A stretch of 64,000 bases of DNA from JBJXHC01 sp046160825 (GCA_046160825.1 JBJXHC010000114.1:16826-80825), one strand, 5' to 3'. Counted from the first letter of the stretch, positions 45,334-53,809 are shown. The notes: generated by a model not told the origin, from the letters alone. Numbers and translations: made by a program.

Positions 45334-45795
45334 ATGGAAGCCGGATATAAGAGACTGGAGATCTACAAACTTGCACATGCATTGGCTGTACAGATTCATA
45401 AAATGAGTCTGACATTGCCAAAACATGAATTGTACGAACAAGGAAGTCAAATTCGACGGTCCTCGAAATCTGTTACCGGCCAGATTGTAGAGGGGTTCGC
45501 TCTTCGCAAGTACAAGGCGGAATATCTCCATTACCTTTATCGTTCCTATGGTTCCTGCGAAGAGACCGTTGAACATCTGGCATACTTGATGGAGACTGGT
45601 TCTCTTGATGACCGAACCAAAGGCTCCGAACTATCCGAAGGATACAACAAGCTTAGCAGGATGCTGTTTCGTTTTATACAGTCAGTCGAACAATCTCACG
45701 ACACACCATCGTTCTTGAAAGATTCTGCTGCAGAGTACTCCACTCTCGCTTCAGGGAACGAGAATCCAGAACCCACAATCCAGAATCTCTTATGA
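45334..45795 (+). CDS. Four-helix-bundle protein 1 (S23/IVP-like)
   Basis: The 153-residue protein belongs to the four-helix-bundle family related to the 23S rRNA intervening-sequence proteins and to Avd. Markers are EIYKLAHALAVQIHKMS, the central QGSQIRRSSKSVTGQIVEGF (family pattern QxxRxxxSxxxNIxEG) and later helices. The ATG at 45334 has GGAG upstream. Its stop overlaps the preT start as ATGA, so it is coupled to the pyrimidine genes. The last ten residues (NPEPTIQNLL) are encoded by the right copy of an inverted repeat. Its role in a catabolic operon is unknown; RNA binding is a family-based guess. Confidence 0.85.
   Translation: MEAGYKRLEIYKLAHALAVQIHKMSLTLPKHELYEQGSQIRRSSKSVTGQIVEGFALRKYKAEYLHYLYRSYGSCEETVEHLAYLMETGSLDDRTKGSELSEGYNKLSRMLFRFIQSVEQSHDTPSFLKDSAAEYSTLASGNENPEPTIQNLL
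45760..45790. repeat. Right inverted flank of four-helix-bundle gene 1
   Basis: CCAGAACCCACAATCCAGAATC, inverted relative to 45296-45324; it also encodes the C-terminal tail of the gene. Confidence 0.6.
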
Positions 45796-47138
45796 ACAAC
45801 CCCGCACCCAAACTCTCTGCCAAGCAATATGAATCCAACTTCGCAGAACTCCATCCTCCCTTCACGCCCAACTCGGCGGTGACGGAAGCGAACCGGTGTC
45901 TCTACTGCTTTGATTCGCCTTGCACCGTCGCCTGTCCCACACACATTGATATTCCCACATTCATCAAGAAAATCTCGACGGGAAATCTCAAGGGATCGGC
46001 AAAGACCATCTTCCAGTCCAACTGGATTGCCCTCACCTGCGCAAAAGCCTGCCCTGTAGACGTATTGTGCGAAGGTGCGTGTGTGTACAACGACCGTGGT
46101 GAAGAACCGATTCAGATTGGGAGACTGCAGCGCTATGCAATCGATACGTATTTCGAGCGTGGCATGCCTCCCCTATTCACTCCTGCACCAAAAAATGGAA
46201 AATCCATTGGCGTGATTGGTGCCGGCGCTGCCGGACTTGCATGTGCCGCGGAGGCCGCGCTCATCGGTTACGACGTGACGATCTACGATGCAAACGAAAA
46301 ACCAGGCGGACTCAATATGTGGGGCATTGCTCCATACAAGATGACACAGCAAGATGCCATGAACGAAGTGAAGCTCGTGCTGAGCTTTGGTGTGAGCATC
46401 CAATCCGGCGTTCGTGTTGGCAAGGACATTTCCATCGATGATCTCGCAAAGAACCATGATGCGATCTTCATCGGTGCCGGACTTCAATCAGCAACAAAAC
46501 TGAATATCCCGGGCGAGAATCTCAAGGGTGTGGTGGATTCGCTTGATTTTATCGGCAAGGTAACTACAAGAAAGTGGTCGTCCGTTGATGTTGGCAGACG
46601 CCTAGCCGTGATTGGCGCCGGCAACACAGCGATTGACGCGGTCACCGAGGCGAAACGTCTCGGTGCAGAACAGGTGATGATTATTTATCGAAGAAGTCGG
46701 GAAGAAATGCCGGCCTACGACTTTGAATACGAACTGGCGAAGAGTGACACTGTGCAATTTCATTTCCTCACATCTCCGGTCAAGATTCTCGGCACCAACC
46801 ACGTCGAGTCCATGGAGTGCATTCGCATGAAGCTCGGCGCACCCGATGAAGAGGGACGACGAAGACCGGAACCGATTCCGAACTCCGAGTTCCGTATTCC
46901 GGTGGACATGGTCATCAAGGCGGTGGGACAAAATATCGAGGAGAGTTTCCTCGCCGCAATCCCGGAACTGACGTTCGACCGCGGTATGGTGATTGTAAAT
47001 CCGGAAACTCTCCAAACCACCAATCCGAAATTCTTCGCAGGCGGCGATTGCATCAATGGCGGCAGGGAAGTGGTGAATGCAGCCGCGGATGGAAAGAAGG
47101 CAGCACATGGAATTGATGATTGGATTTCTAGGAAATAA
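45792..47138 (+). CDS. preT: Dihydropyrimidine dehydrogenase, NADH/FAD subunit PreT
   Basis: The 448-residue protein resembles the glutamate-synthase small-subunit fold. It has an N-terminal Cys-rich Fe-S region (CLYCFDSPCTVACPTHIDIP, then CAKACPVDVLCEGACVY), an FAD Rossmann motif VIGAGAAGLACAAEAA, and an NAD-binding motif AVIGAGNTAIDAVTEAKR. With PreA it reduces uracil or thymine to the dihydro form, and it can also run in reverse. The gap to preA is filled by a four-helix-bundle gene and AT-rich repeats rather than the usual tight coupling. Confidence 0.94.
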   Translation: MNNPAPKLSAKQYESNFAELHPPFTPNSAVTEANRCLYCFDSPCTVACPTHIDIPTFIKKISTGNLKGSAKTIFQSNWIALTCAKACPVDVLCEGACVYNDRGEEPIQIGRLQRYAIDTYFERGMPPLFTPAPKNGKSIGVIGAGAAGLACAAEAALIGYDVTIYDANEKPGGLNMWGIAPYKMTQQDAMNEVKLVLSFGVSIQSGVRVGKDISIDDLAKNHDAIFIGAGLQSATKLNIPGENLKGVVDSLDFIGKVTTRKWSSVDVGRRLAVIGAGNTAIDAVTEAKRLGAEQVMIIYRRSREEMPAYDFEYELAKSDTVQFHFLTSPVKILGTNHVESMECIRMKLGAPDEEGRRRPEPIPNSEFRIPVDMVIKAVGQNIEESFLAAIPELTFDRGMVIVNPETLQTTNPKFFAGGDCINGGREVVNAAADGKKAAHGIDDWISRK

Positions 47139-47139
47139 A

Positions 47140-47331
47140 TTCCAATATCCAAATAGCAAACAAATTCCAAATCTCAAGAACCAAAGAACAAACAAACTTC
47201 AAATGTCAAGAGCCCAAATCTTTAATAAATCCCAACCTCCAATTCTTTATGATTTGTTATTTGGTTCTTGTTTGTCTTTTGTGATTTGATATTTCTCCTG
47301 TTTGTGATTTGTTATTTGATCCCATAAACTC
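47140..47331. repeat. AT-rich self-complementary element left of four-helix-bundle gene 2
   Basis: The first half is rich in CCAAAT/CAAACAAA words and the second half in ATTTGTTATTTGG/TTTGTGATTTG words that are their complements. The transcript can fold into a long imperfect hairpin. It begins right after the preT stop and ends at the next start. Confidence 0.65.
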
Positions 47332-47709
47332 GTGAAAGCACAAGTCGACAACCCTGTTGCCAAGCCCACAAAACGGTATGATCTTGAGGACCGTACACTT
47401 CAGTTCTCAAAGGAAGTGATTCGTTTTGTGAACAACTTACCGAAGACGGTAGCCAATGTTGAGATTGGGAAACAACTTGTTCGTTCTGCAGGCTCTGTTG
47501 GTGCGAATTACATTGAAGCAAACGAAGCTCTTGGCCGGAAGGATTTCGTTATGAGAGTCCGAATCGCAAGGAAAGAGGCAAAAGAAACACGCTATTGGTT
47601 GGAGTTGGCCGAGTATTCCGAAGGCCAGGCTCAGATTCAAAAGGAGTTGGTTCAGGAATCAACTGAGTTATTGAAAATACTCAGTGCTATTATCACAAAA
47701 TCCCAATAG
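47332..47709 (+). CDS. Four-helix-bundle protein 2 (S23/IVP-like)
   Basis: The 125-residue protein shows the family core: FSKEVIRFVNNLPKT in helix 1, GKQLVRSAGSVGANYIEANEALG in the signature region (R/S and N-Y/I-E pattern) and RKEAKETRYWLELAEYS in helix 3. The start is GTG at 47332. It stands between preT and preA, with AT-rich self-complementary elements directly on both sides. It resembles the intervening-sequence proteins found in loops of 23S rRNA helices. Function here is not known. Confidence 0.83.
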   Translation: MKAQVDNPVAKPTKRYDLEDRTLQFSKEVIRFVNNLPKTVANVEIGKQLVRSAGSVGANYIEANEALGRKDFVMRVRIARKEAKETRYWLELAEYSEGQAQIQKELVQESTELLKILSAIITKSQ

Positions 47710-47850
47710 CCAATCCTAAACAATAAATCTCACGAACCAAATAGCAAACAAGTTCCAAATATCAAATCTCAAATAAATCCAAAGTTCCAACTATTTGGTG
47801 TTTGCTATTTGAATTTTGTTTGTCATTTGTGATTTGATATTTTGGAGGCT
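47710..47850. repeat. AT-rich self-complementary element right of four-helix-bundle gene 2
   Basis: The same style as 47140-47331: CAAATAGCAAACAAG/CCAAATATCAAATC words followed by GTGTTTGCTATTTG/TTTGTGATTTGATATTTTGG. It ends at the preA ribosome site (GGAGG). Confidence 0.65.
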
Positions 47851-47855
47851 TCACT

Positions 47856-49190
47856 ATGGCTAACTTGAGCATCAATTGTGGTGGAATCAAATCCCCGAAC
47901 CCGTTCTGGCTAGCATCCGCTCCACCATCCAACTCTGCTTACCAGGTCTGCAAAGCGTTTGAAGCCGGCTGGGGTGGTGCGGTGTGGAAAACCATCGGCG
48001 AACCGGTGATGAATGTCTGCAACCGCTACGGCGCAATTGATTACAACGGACAGAAAATTCTCGGTCTCAACAATATCGAACTCATCAGCGACAGGCCCAT
48101 TGAAGTAAACCTGCGCGAGATTGCCGAGACGAAGAAGCTGTGGCCTGATCGTGCCGTGATTGCTTCGCTCATGGTTGAGTCGAAGCGCGAAATCTGGCAC
48201 GAGATGGTGAAGCGCACCAATGATACCGGCTGCGATGGCATCGAGTTGAACTACGGTTGTCCGCACGGGATGAGTGAGCGTGGCATGGGTGCTGCAGTCG
48301 GACAGGTTCCCGAATACTGCCAGATGATCACCGAATGGGTCATGGAAGTGGCAACAATTCCCGTACTCGTCAAGCTCACACCAAACGTGGGAGACGTGCG
48401 CTTCCCCGGTCGTGCTGCCAAAAAAGCAAAAGCCAACGGCGTCTCGTTGATCAATACCATCAACACCATTATGGGGGTTGACCTTGATACGCTTGAACTC
48501 AAGCCATCGGTGGGTGGCAAAGGCGGTCACGGCGGCTACGCCGGACCTGCAGTAAAACCAATCGCACTCAACATGGTCTCGCAGATCGCCACCGATCCCG
48601 AAATCAATCTTCCCATCTCCGGTATCGGCGGCATCTCGACATGGCGTGATGCGTTGGAGTTTATTCTCCTCGGCGCTTCAAGTGTTCAGGTGTGTACTGC
48701 GGCAATGCACTACGGCTTCCGCATCGTTGAAGACATGAACGAAGGTTTGTCAAACTGGATGGATGAGAAAGGATACACATCGCTCGATCAGATACGCGGC
48801 AAGTCGCTCGGTGCCATCAGCGATTTCGGCAATCTGAATCTGCTGTACAAAGCCGTCGCCCGCATTGAGGAATCGAAATGCATCCACTGCAACCTCTGCT
48901 ACGTCGCGTGCGAAGACACCGCGCACCAGTGCATTGATCTCATTCCCAAGACTGTTGGCGCGAACGGCTCAACCGAAACCATCAATCAGCCCAAAGTCCG
49001 GGAAAACGACTGCGTTGGCTGCCGGCTTTGCTACATCGTCTGCCCCGTGGATGGCTGTATTTCCATGGTTCAAGTTGATGATGGTACACAATCGAAAACC
49101 TGGAACGAACTGGTGAAAGAGCTTCCCCAGCCAATGACGTGGGAGGATCTGCGGGCGTTTCAGAAGAAACATGGAATTGAAATCCACTAG
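47856..49190 (+). CDS. preA: Dihydropyrimidine dehydrogenase, catalytic subunit PreA
   Basis: The 444-residue protein has a dihydroorotate-dehydrogenase-like FMN barrel (NPFWLASAPPSNSAYQV, ELNYGCPHGM with the active-site region, SGIGGISTWRDA). A C-terminal ferredoxin domain carries two 4Fe-4S motifs, CIHCNLCYVACEDTAHQC and CVGCRLCYIVCPVDGC. With PreT it forms the NAD-dependent enzyme that starts reductive uracil/thymine breakdown. A good GGAGG lies ten bases before the ATG. No truncation is seen. Confidence 0.95.
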   Translation: MANLSINCGGIKSPNPFWLASAPPSNSAYQVCKAFEAGWGGAVWKTIGEPVMNVCNRYGAIDYNGQKILGLNNIELISDRPIEVNLREIAETKKLWPDRAVIASLMVESKREIWHEMVKRTNDTGCDGIELNYGCPHGMSERGMGAAVGQVPEYCQMITEWVMEVATIPVLVKLTPNVGDVRFPGRAAKKAKANGVSLINTINTIMGVDLDTLELKPSVGGKGGHGGYAGPAVKPIALNMVSQIATDPEINLPISGIGGISTWRDALEFILLGASSVQVCTAAMHYGFRIVEDMNEGLSNWMDEKGYTSLDQIRGKSLGAISDFGNLNLLYKAVARIEESKCIHCNLCYVACEDTAHQCIDLIPKTVGANGSTETINQPKVRENDCVGCRLCYIVCPVDGCISMVQVDDGTQSKTWNELVKELPQPMTWEDLRAFQKKHGIEIH

Positions 49191-49235
49191 CCATCAATCC
49201 ACTATCCCCACCCATTTCATAAGGAGTAGTCAGCC

Positions 49236-49626
49236 ATGAACAAACCAACCGTTTTGCAATGCGCCATCTTGATTGTGCTGGTCTTTTGCTTTGCCACATC
49301 CACAACTGTCGCCCAGGACATGGCAAAAGTCGCCCCCAACAACGTGAAAGTGTTGTTGGAAAATGACAATGTGCGTGTGCTTGACGTGCACATAAAAAAA
49401 AGGGGAAAAACTTCCGATGCACTCACACCCGGCAACTATTGTGTACTCCCAAGACGGAGCAAAATACAAAACAATGTTTGCCGATGGCAAGGTTGTGGAT
49501 ACTGAGATCAAGGCCGGCGAGGCCGTATACAGGGAAGCGGTAACACATGCGAACGAGGCTATTGTAGATGGACATGTCATAGTCATTGAGATGAAGGAGA
49601 AAACAATGATGAAGAAGGGAAAGTGA
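49236..49626 (+). pseudogene. Secreted cupin-like protein, split by one extra A
   Basis: Two overlapping frames add up to one protein of about 129 residues. The first has a signal peptide (VLQCAILIVLVFCFATSTTVAQ) and VLLENDNVRVLDVHIKK. The second resumes with MHSHPATIVYSQDGAKYK and ends in DGHVIVIEMKEK. The break is in an A8 run at 49393-49401; with seven A the reading would be HIKKGEKLPMHSHP, a typical cupin metal motif. A periplasmic or exported cupin of unknown role. A sequencing error is as likely as true inactivation. Confidence 0.75.
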
Positions 49627-49697
49627 AGCCGCTGTACAACAATTTATCTGGAAGGGTAGTGTTGAGGCATTCTTTCACTAACACATAGGAGCAAGTC

Positions 49698-50099
49698 ATG
49701 AAGAGCGGCAAATTTTGGATTGCAGTGCTGGTAGCGGGCCTGGTAGTGAATGTCTTTGACTTTGTGGTTCACGGCATGATGCTGGCCAACACGTACATGA
49801 GCATGCCGGATGTCTTCAATCAAACCGAAGATCCGACGTGGTTTGTTGTGGGCGACTTCATTGCCGTATTAGTCTTTGCATGGTTCTATGACAAAGTCTA
49901 TGCAAGCTTCGGTGGAGGCATGATGGGTGGAGCAACATACGGATTATACGCAGGCGTACTTGTCAGTTTCCCGACATGGATTTTTGCGCACTTGATGATT
50001 GCAGGATTTCCGTACGGCCTGGCCTGGACATTCACTCTTCTCGGCATTGTGTGGGGTGTTATTGCCGGAGCTGTGCTTGGGGCAATGTATAAGAAATAG
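49698..50099 (+). CDS. Four-helix membrane protein, unknown function
   Basis: This 133-residue protein has four hydrophobic stretches (FWIAVLVAGLVVNVFDFVV, FIAVLVFAWFYDKVY, ATYGLYAGVLVSFPTWIF, TFTLLGIVWGVIAGAVLG) and no cleaved signal, so it lies in the inner membrane. The pattern resembles small DUF1761-like proteins, but I cannot name a family with confidence. AGGAG-like sequence precedes the ATG. It sits between the cupin-like gene and dihydropyrimidinase; there is no visible link to pyrimidine breakdown. Confidence 0.75.
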   Translation: MKSGKFWIAVLVAGLVVNVFDFVVHGMMLANTYMSMPDVFNQTEDPTWFVVGDFIAVLVFAWFYDKVYASFGGGMMGGATYGLYAGVLVSFPTWIFAHLMIAGFPYGLAWTFTLLGIVWGVIAGAVLGAMYKK

Positions 50100-50280
50100 T
50101 ACAAGCAATAAACAAATCCCAAATATCAAACAAAACTTCAAGCACCAAGCCCTAAAGCTGATTTGAGCTTTGGCATTTGGAGCTTGTTTATCATTTGCGA
50201 TTTGGGATTTGAAATATTGTTCGGTTCTTGGTGCTTGTTATTTGATTTGTTGGTTTTAGGTTTTTGCATCTCCATATAAG
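50098..50280. repeat. AT-rich self-complementary element before dihydropyrimidinase
   Basis: AAACAAATCCCAAATATCAAACAAAAC and CAAGCACCAAGCCC words are answered by GATTTGGGATTTGAAATATTG and GGTGCTTGTTATTTG. No coding frame. The same style as the two elements around four-helix-bundle gene 2, but without an ORF. Confidence 0.65.
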
Positions 50281-50288
50281 GAACTACT

Positions 50289-51683
50289 ATGTCGTTGCTG
50301 ATCAAAAACGGCCGCATCATTACTGTTGGCGAGGACTACGTCGCCGATATTTATTGTGAGGATGAGCAAATCACGCGCATCGGCAAACAACTCGATGCGC
50401 CGCCGACCGCAACAGTCATCGATGCGACGGGAAAATATGTTTTCCCCGGCTTCATCGATCCGCATGTACATATCTATCTGCCGTTCATGGGCACGTGCGC
50501 TAAAGACACCCACGAAACGGCGAGCAAAGCCGCTCTCGTTGGGGGCACAACGACGTTCATCGAAATGATTTGCCAGTCCAGTTCAGAGCAGCCGCTCGCC
50601 GATGGTTTCGATTTGTGGCGGGGAAAAGCCGAAGGCAAGAGCGCATGCGATTTTACATTTCATCAAGCCGTTACCCGCCTCGACAAGGAAACGGAAGGAC
50701 AACTGACCGAAATTGTCCGAAGCGGTATTTCCAGTTTCAAAGTGTTTCTTGCCTACAAAGGCGCGTTCGGGATTTCCGACGAAGAACTGTATCACACGAT
50801 GCGATTGGCGAAACAACTTGGTGTGATCGTCACAGCGCATTGCGAAAACGCCGACGCGGTGCTCGCGTTACAGCACAAGTTTCTCGGCGAAGGAAAGACT
50901 GGGCCCGAATGGCATTATTGGAGCCGACCACCGCGTGTCGAAGCCGAAGGCGTTCACCATCTCCTGACATTTGCCGAACTCCACGGTACGCATTGTTACA
51001 TCGTCCACACAAGCTGCGAAGAAGCGTTGCAGGAAGCGTTGCTCGCGATGCAACGCGGCGTCAATGTGCGGGTTGAGACGTTGATTCAGTATTTGGTGCT
51101 TGACAAGAGCCATGCCGAACTGCCGGATTTTGAAGGATCGAAATATGTCATGTCACCCCCGTTGCGCGACAAGCGCAATCAGGAAGTATTCTGGAACGCG
51201 TTGCGGCAGGGATTCGTTTCGACCGTTGCCACCGACCACGCGCCGTTTGATTTTGTGGGGCAAAAAGAAATGGGACGCGATGACTTCACGAAAATTCCGA
51301 ACGGCATCCCGTCGCTCGAAGACCGTATCAACCTGCTGTACACCTACGGCGTGTGCGAAGGTCGCCTGGATTTGCACACGTTCGTTAACTGTGCAAGCAC
51401 GCAGGCGGCGAAGTTGTTCGGCTTATTCCCGCGCAAAGGGACGATCGCTATTGGCAGCGATGCCGATCTGGTAGTATACGATCCAACTTATCGCGGAACG
51501 ATCTCAGCACGAACGCATCTGCTCAATCTTGATTACAGCGCGTTTGAAGGTTGGCAAATCAAAGGCAGACCGCACATTGTTACTGTTCGGGGCGAGGTTG
51601 CGGCGCGCGACGGAAAATTTGTCGGCACAGTCGGCCGCGGCAAGTTGCTCAAGCGGGATACACTTGCTGAAGCATGGAAGTAG
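50289..51683 (+). CDS. hydA: Dihydropyrimidinase
   Basis: The 464-residue cyclic amidohydrolase has the binuclear metal centre residues: FPGFIDPHVHIYLPFMG (two His), the carboxylated Lys near residue 150 in SSFKVFLAYKGAFG, His in VTAHCENAD, His in CYIVHTSCEE, and Asp in ATDHAPFDFVGQKE. DDFTKIPNGIPSLEDR forms the substrate loop typical of dihydropyrimidinases. It opens dihydrouracil or dihydrothymine to the N-carbamoyl beta-amino acid used by the amidohydrolase at 42912. It is the last clear catabolic enzyme before an accessory patch of unrelated genes. Confidence 0.95.
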   Translation: MSLLIKNGRIITVGEDYVADIYCEDEQITRIGKQLDAPPTATVIDATGKYVFPGFIDPHVHIYLPFMGTCAKDTHETASKAALVGGTTTFIEMICQSSSEQPLADGFDLWRGKAEGKSACDFTFHQAVTRLDKETEGQLTEIVRSGISSFKVFLAYKGAFGISDEELYHTMRLAKQLGVIVTAHCENADAVLALQHKFLGEGKTGPEWHYWSRPPRVEAEGVHHLLTFAELHGTHCYIVHTSCEEALQEALLAMQRGVNVRVETLIQYLVLDKSHAELPDFEGSKYVMSPPLRDKRNQEVFWNALRQGFVSTVATDHAPFDFVGQKEMGRDDFTKIPNGIPSLEDRINLLYTYGVCEGRLDLHTFVNCASTQAAKLFGLFPRKGTIAIGSDADLVVYDPTYRGTISARTHLLNLDYSAFEGWQIKGRPHIVTVRGEVAARDGKFVGTVGRGKLLKRDTLAEAWK

Positions 51684-51774
51684 GAGAAATGCGAAAAGCG
51701 AAAGTCGAAATGTGAACTGTGGGAATACGGGTGTGAGAAGCTATGTATTTGCGGGGATGTGATAGGATTATTCC

Positions 51775-52287
51775 ATGGAATCAGTAATTCGCACGCTTGA
51801 TGAACTGGTCGAGCGCAAGATCATCGAAGAGTATGTCATTGGCGGTGCAACCGCCTTGATCTACTTTTCAACACCGACGCTGACTGAAGATATTGATGTG
51901 TTCGTATACATGAAAGAACAACGTTCCCTTGTTGACCTTAGTCGTATTTATGAATTTCTTGTGGAACATAAAGGGGCTACAGTCGAAAAGGAGTATGTAT
52001 TTATAGATCGATTTCCACTGCAGTTTCTTGTCCCCTACGATGGGCTCAGCGATGAGGCATTCAAGCAGGCTGTCTTGGTAGAGTACGGTGGGCTTCCAGT
52101 CAAGATATTTTCCCTTGAGTACCTGATGGCAATTATGATTCAATTAAACAAGGCGAAATACAGAGAACGTTTGCGCCTGCTGATAGAGACGCAGATATTT
52201 GACAATATACGGCTCTCCGCCATTCTCAAGAGACACGGCCTCATGGCGCGCTGGGAGATACTGAGCAGGGAATTGACAACACCATGA
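51775..52287 (+). CDS. Nucleotidyltransferase-fold protein (possible toxin-antitoxin component)
   Basis: The 170-residue protein carries the nucleotidyltransferase pattern: GGATALIYFSTPTLTEDIDVFVY, given here as GG, then the D-I-D metal pair, near residues 23-43. It lacks a recognisable second domain and resembles MenT/AbiEii-like or DUF6036-type orphan transferases. It overlaps the following 61-codon gene as ATGA, a layout common in toxin-antitoxin pairs. Which member would be toxic is unknown. It lies in an accessory patch between dihydropyrimidinase and the NCS1 transporter. Confidence 0.7.
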   Translation: MESVIRTLDELVERKIIEEYVIGGATALIYFSTPTLTEDIDVFVYMKEQRSLVDLSRIYEFLVEHKGATVEKEYVFIDRFPLQFLVPYDGLSDEAFKQAVLVEYGGLPVKIFSLEYLMAIMIQLNKAKYRERLRLLIETQIFDNIRLSAILKRHGLMARWEILSRELTTP

Positions 52288-52469
52288 GTAAACATCAATT
52301 CAATTCTCATGAAGAATTCATTCGTGCCGTAAGTGACAGTAAGGCCGAGTACGACAAAAAGCGTCTGCATCTCTCCTGGGAAGAGAAACTCAAGATTCTG
52401 GTCAAGCTTCAGCAGAAAGCGTACGCAGCCGGCAAGCTGAGTGTTAAGCCCTGGCCGATGAAGGATTGA
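52284..52469 (+). CDS. Small partner protein of the nucleotidyltransferase
   Basis: 61 residues, charged and helical (SHEEFIRAVSDSKAEYDKKR, WEEKLKILVKLQQKAYAAG). It overlaps the transferase stop by four bases and is surely co-translated. It resembles short hypothetical proteins that often follow such transferases. A role as antitoxin or adaptor is inference from the pairing only. Confidence 0.65.
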   Translation: MSKHQFNSHEEFIRAVSDSKAEYDKKRLHLSWEEKLKILVKLQQKAYAAGKLSVKPWPMKD

Positions 52470-52600
52470 TCTTGCCCACTCCCTCGTTACTCCATTTTTA
52501 ATACACTGCTATTACAATTGCAGAAGAAGTACCAATGAAACGGCACGGTACTGAATTCTTTGGAATATTCTGGTTTCATCGCTTTATGAGGAGTGGCGCC

Positions 52601-53173
52601 ATGAATAGAATGACCGGGTTTGTAGTTCTGGGTTTTTTCATCCTGTGCAGTTCATGCACCAAAAGCCCTCCTTCAAATCCACCAGGCACATGGGAGCAAG
52701 TCTACATCCATAACCCCGATAGCGCCTCCTCTTCAACAATCATTATTCGCGGACTGACATTGGTAACCAGAAATGCCGCCGCCGAAAGGGGCGACGCCTT
52801 GGAGATCTTGATGCTCAAGGTTCAATGGCCTCTGGCCATGCAGACAAAGGATCGGAACCTGTTTGAAACAATTCTTGCTTCAGACTTTACGTTTAGAGCG
52901 GAGGATGAATTCTTTGCCAGACCGGACTACATCGAAGACCGGGTTGCCGGCACGTGGGAAATCGATACCGTGAAGTACGAGAATCTTGTTCTTCAATTCT
53001 TTGACGAATCGGCCTTGCTTACGTACAGGAACGTCCTGAAAGGAACGGACACTCTCGGCACACCGGACATCGAACACTACGCCTGGGCCGACATGTATAC
53101 AAGAAAAGATGGTCGCTGGAGAATTCTTGGAAGTCACTGCATCGACGCACGCGTTGAATATCCGGGGAATTGA
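52601..53173 (+). CDS. Lipoprotein with NTF2-like (DUF4440) domain
   Basis: The 190-residue protein starts at the ATG at 52601 (GAGGAG upstream). A hydrophobic signal runs up to FILCSSCTKSPPS, where a Cys follows small residues as in lipoproteins, although the box is not ideal. The rest fits a SnoaL/NTF2-like cone: ILMLKVQWPLAMQTKDRNLF, ILASDFTFRAEDEFF, and the closing WADMYTRKDGRWRILGSH typical of DUF4440. Ligand unknown. It sits in the accessory patch with no operon ties. Confidence 0.75.
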   Translation: MNRMTGFVVLGFFILCSSCTKSPPSNPPGTWEQVYIHNPDSASSSTIIIRGLTLVTRNAAAERGDALEILMLKVQWPLAMQTKDRNLFETILASDFTFRAEDEFFARPDYIEDRVAGTWEIDTVKYENLVLQFFDESALLTYRNVLKGTDTLGTPDIEHYAWADMYTRKDGRWRILGSHCIDARVEYPGN

Positions 53174-53349
53174 GTCACTGAGTTAGTCGGAAGTCGGGGG
53201 AGAGTCTAGAATCAACAGTCCAAAATCCCGTGAAATGGAGTGAGCTATGGATTGATGGATTGATGGATTGGTGGAAAACTCAGACATTACACTTCATTGC
53301 GCTTCTTTTTCATTTTGCTATCTTGTAGTGAACCGACGAAGGGGTGACC

Positions 53350-53538
53350 ATGCTGACAAAGACTGACGTGAGAATTTCCCGGCGTGATTGGGAAAAACTC
53401 CGAAAGAACCCGAGCTTCAGTGAGCTGATTGAGCTCCTCGAAGACGACCGGGATCTGCAGGCAGCAAAACGTGTGCGGGGCAAGGACCTGATGTTACAAC
53501 AATACCTGACAAAGCGTGGCATACGAAATAATCATTAA
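53350..53538 (+). CDS. Putative antitoxin (RelB-like)
   Basis: 62 residues: VRISRRDWEKLRKNPSFSELIELLEDDRDLQAAKRV, charged and helical, a pattern of small antitoxins that precede RelE toxins. GGGG lies close to the ATG at 53350 (a GTG two codons earlier is possible). It overlaps the start of the toxin-like frame at 53516 by 23 bases. Its toxin partner is broken (see next), so it may be an orphan. Confidence 0.65.
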   Translation: MLTKTDVRISRRDWEKLRKNPSFSELIELLEDDRDLQAAKRVRGKDLMLQQYLTKRGIRNNH

Positions 53539-53771
53539 ACCTTCTGCCCGACAAGACCTCGACACGCTCCCGCTTAGAGAGGTTCATCGTATTGCCGATC
53601 GGATTTCCCTTCTTTCCAATGACCCTCGACCATACGGATCCCAAAAATTGAGCGGTGCTCATAAGCTATCGCATCCGCAGTGGCAACTATCGTGTTCTCT
53701 ACAATGTGGATGATAGACGGAAGTGTATCCTCATCTTCCGAATCAAACATCGTAAGGAAGCCTACAGGTAA
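53516..53771 (+). pseudogene. RelE/ParE-family toxin, disrupted by a one-base insertion
   Basis: The first frame (GTG at 53516) reads EIIIKPSARQDLDTLPLREV and reaches QKLSGAHK, the usual RelE middle. It then turns to nonsense after one extra base at about 53666. The alternate frame resumes YRIRSGNYRVLYNVDD and ends RIKHRKEAYR, the conserved RelE C terminus with catalytic Arg/Tyr-type residues, stopping at 53771. Restored, it would be about 84 residues, the normal length. The disruption is not in a single-base run, so inactivation is plausible. Confidence 0.78.
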
Positions 53772-53809
53772 GCGGGGGCGAAAAATCTCAAATGGATTCA
53801 GGAAGTAAA

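Noticed and set aside
49236..49626. Programmed frameshifting in the cupin-like gene
   Set aside because: The break is one extra A in an A8 run without a slippery heptamer in the right phase or a downstream stem; an indel or sequencing error is simpler.
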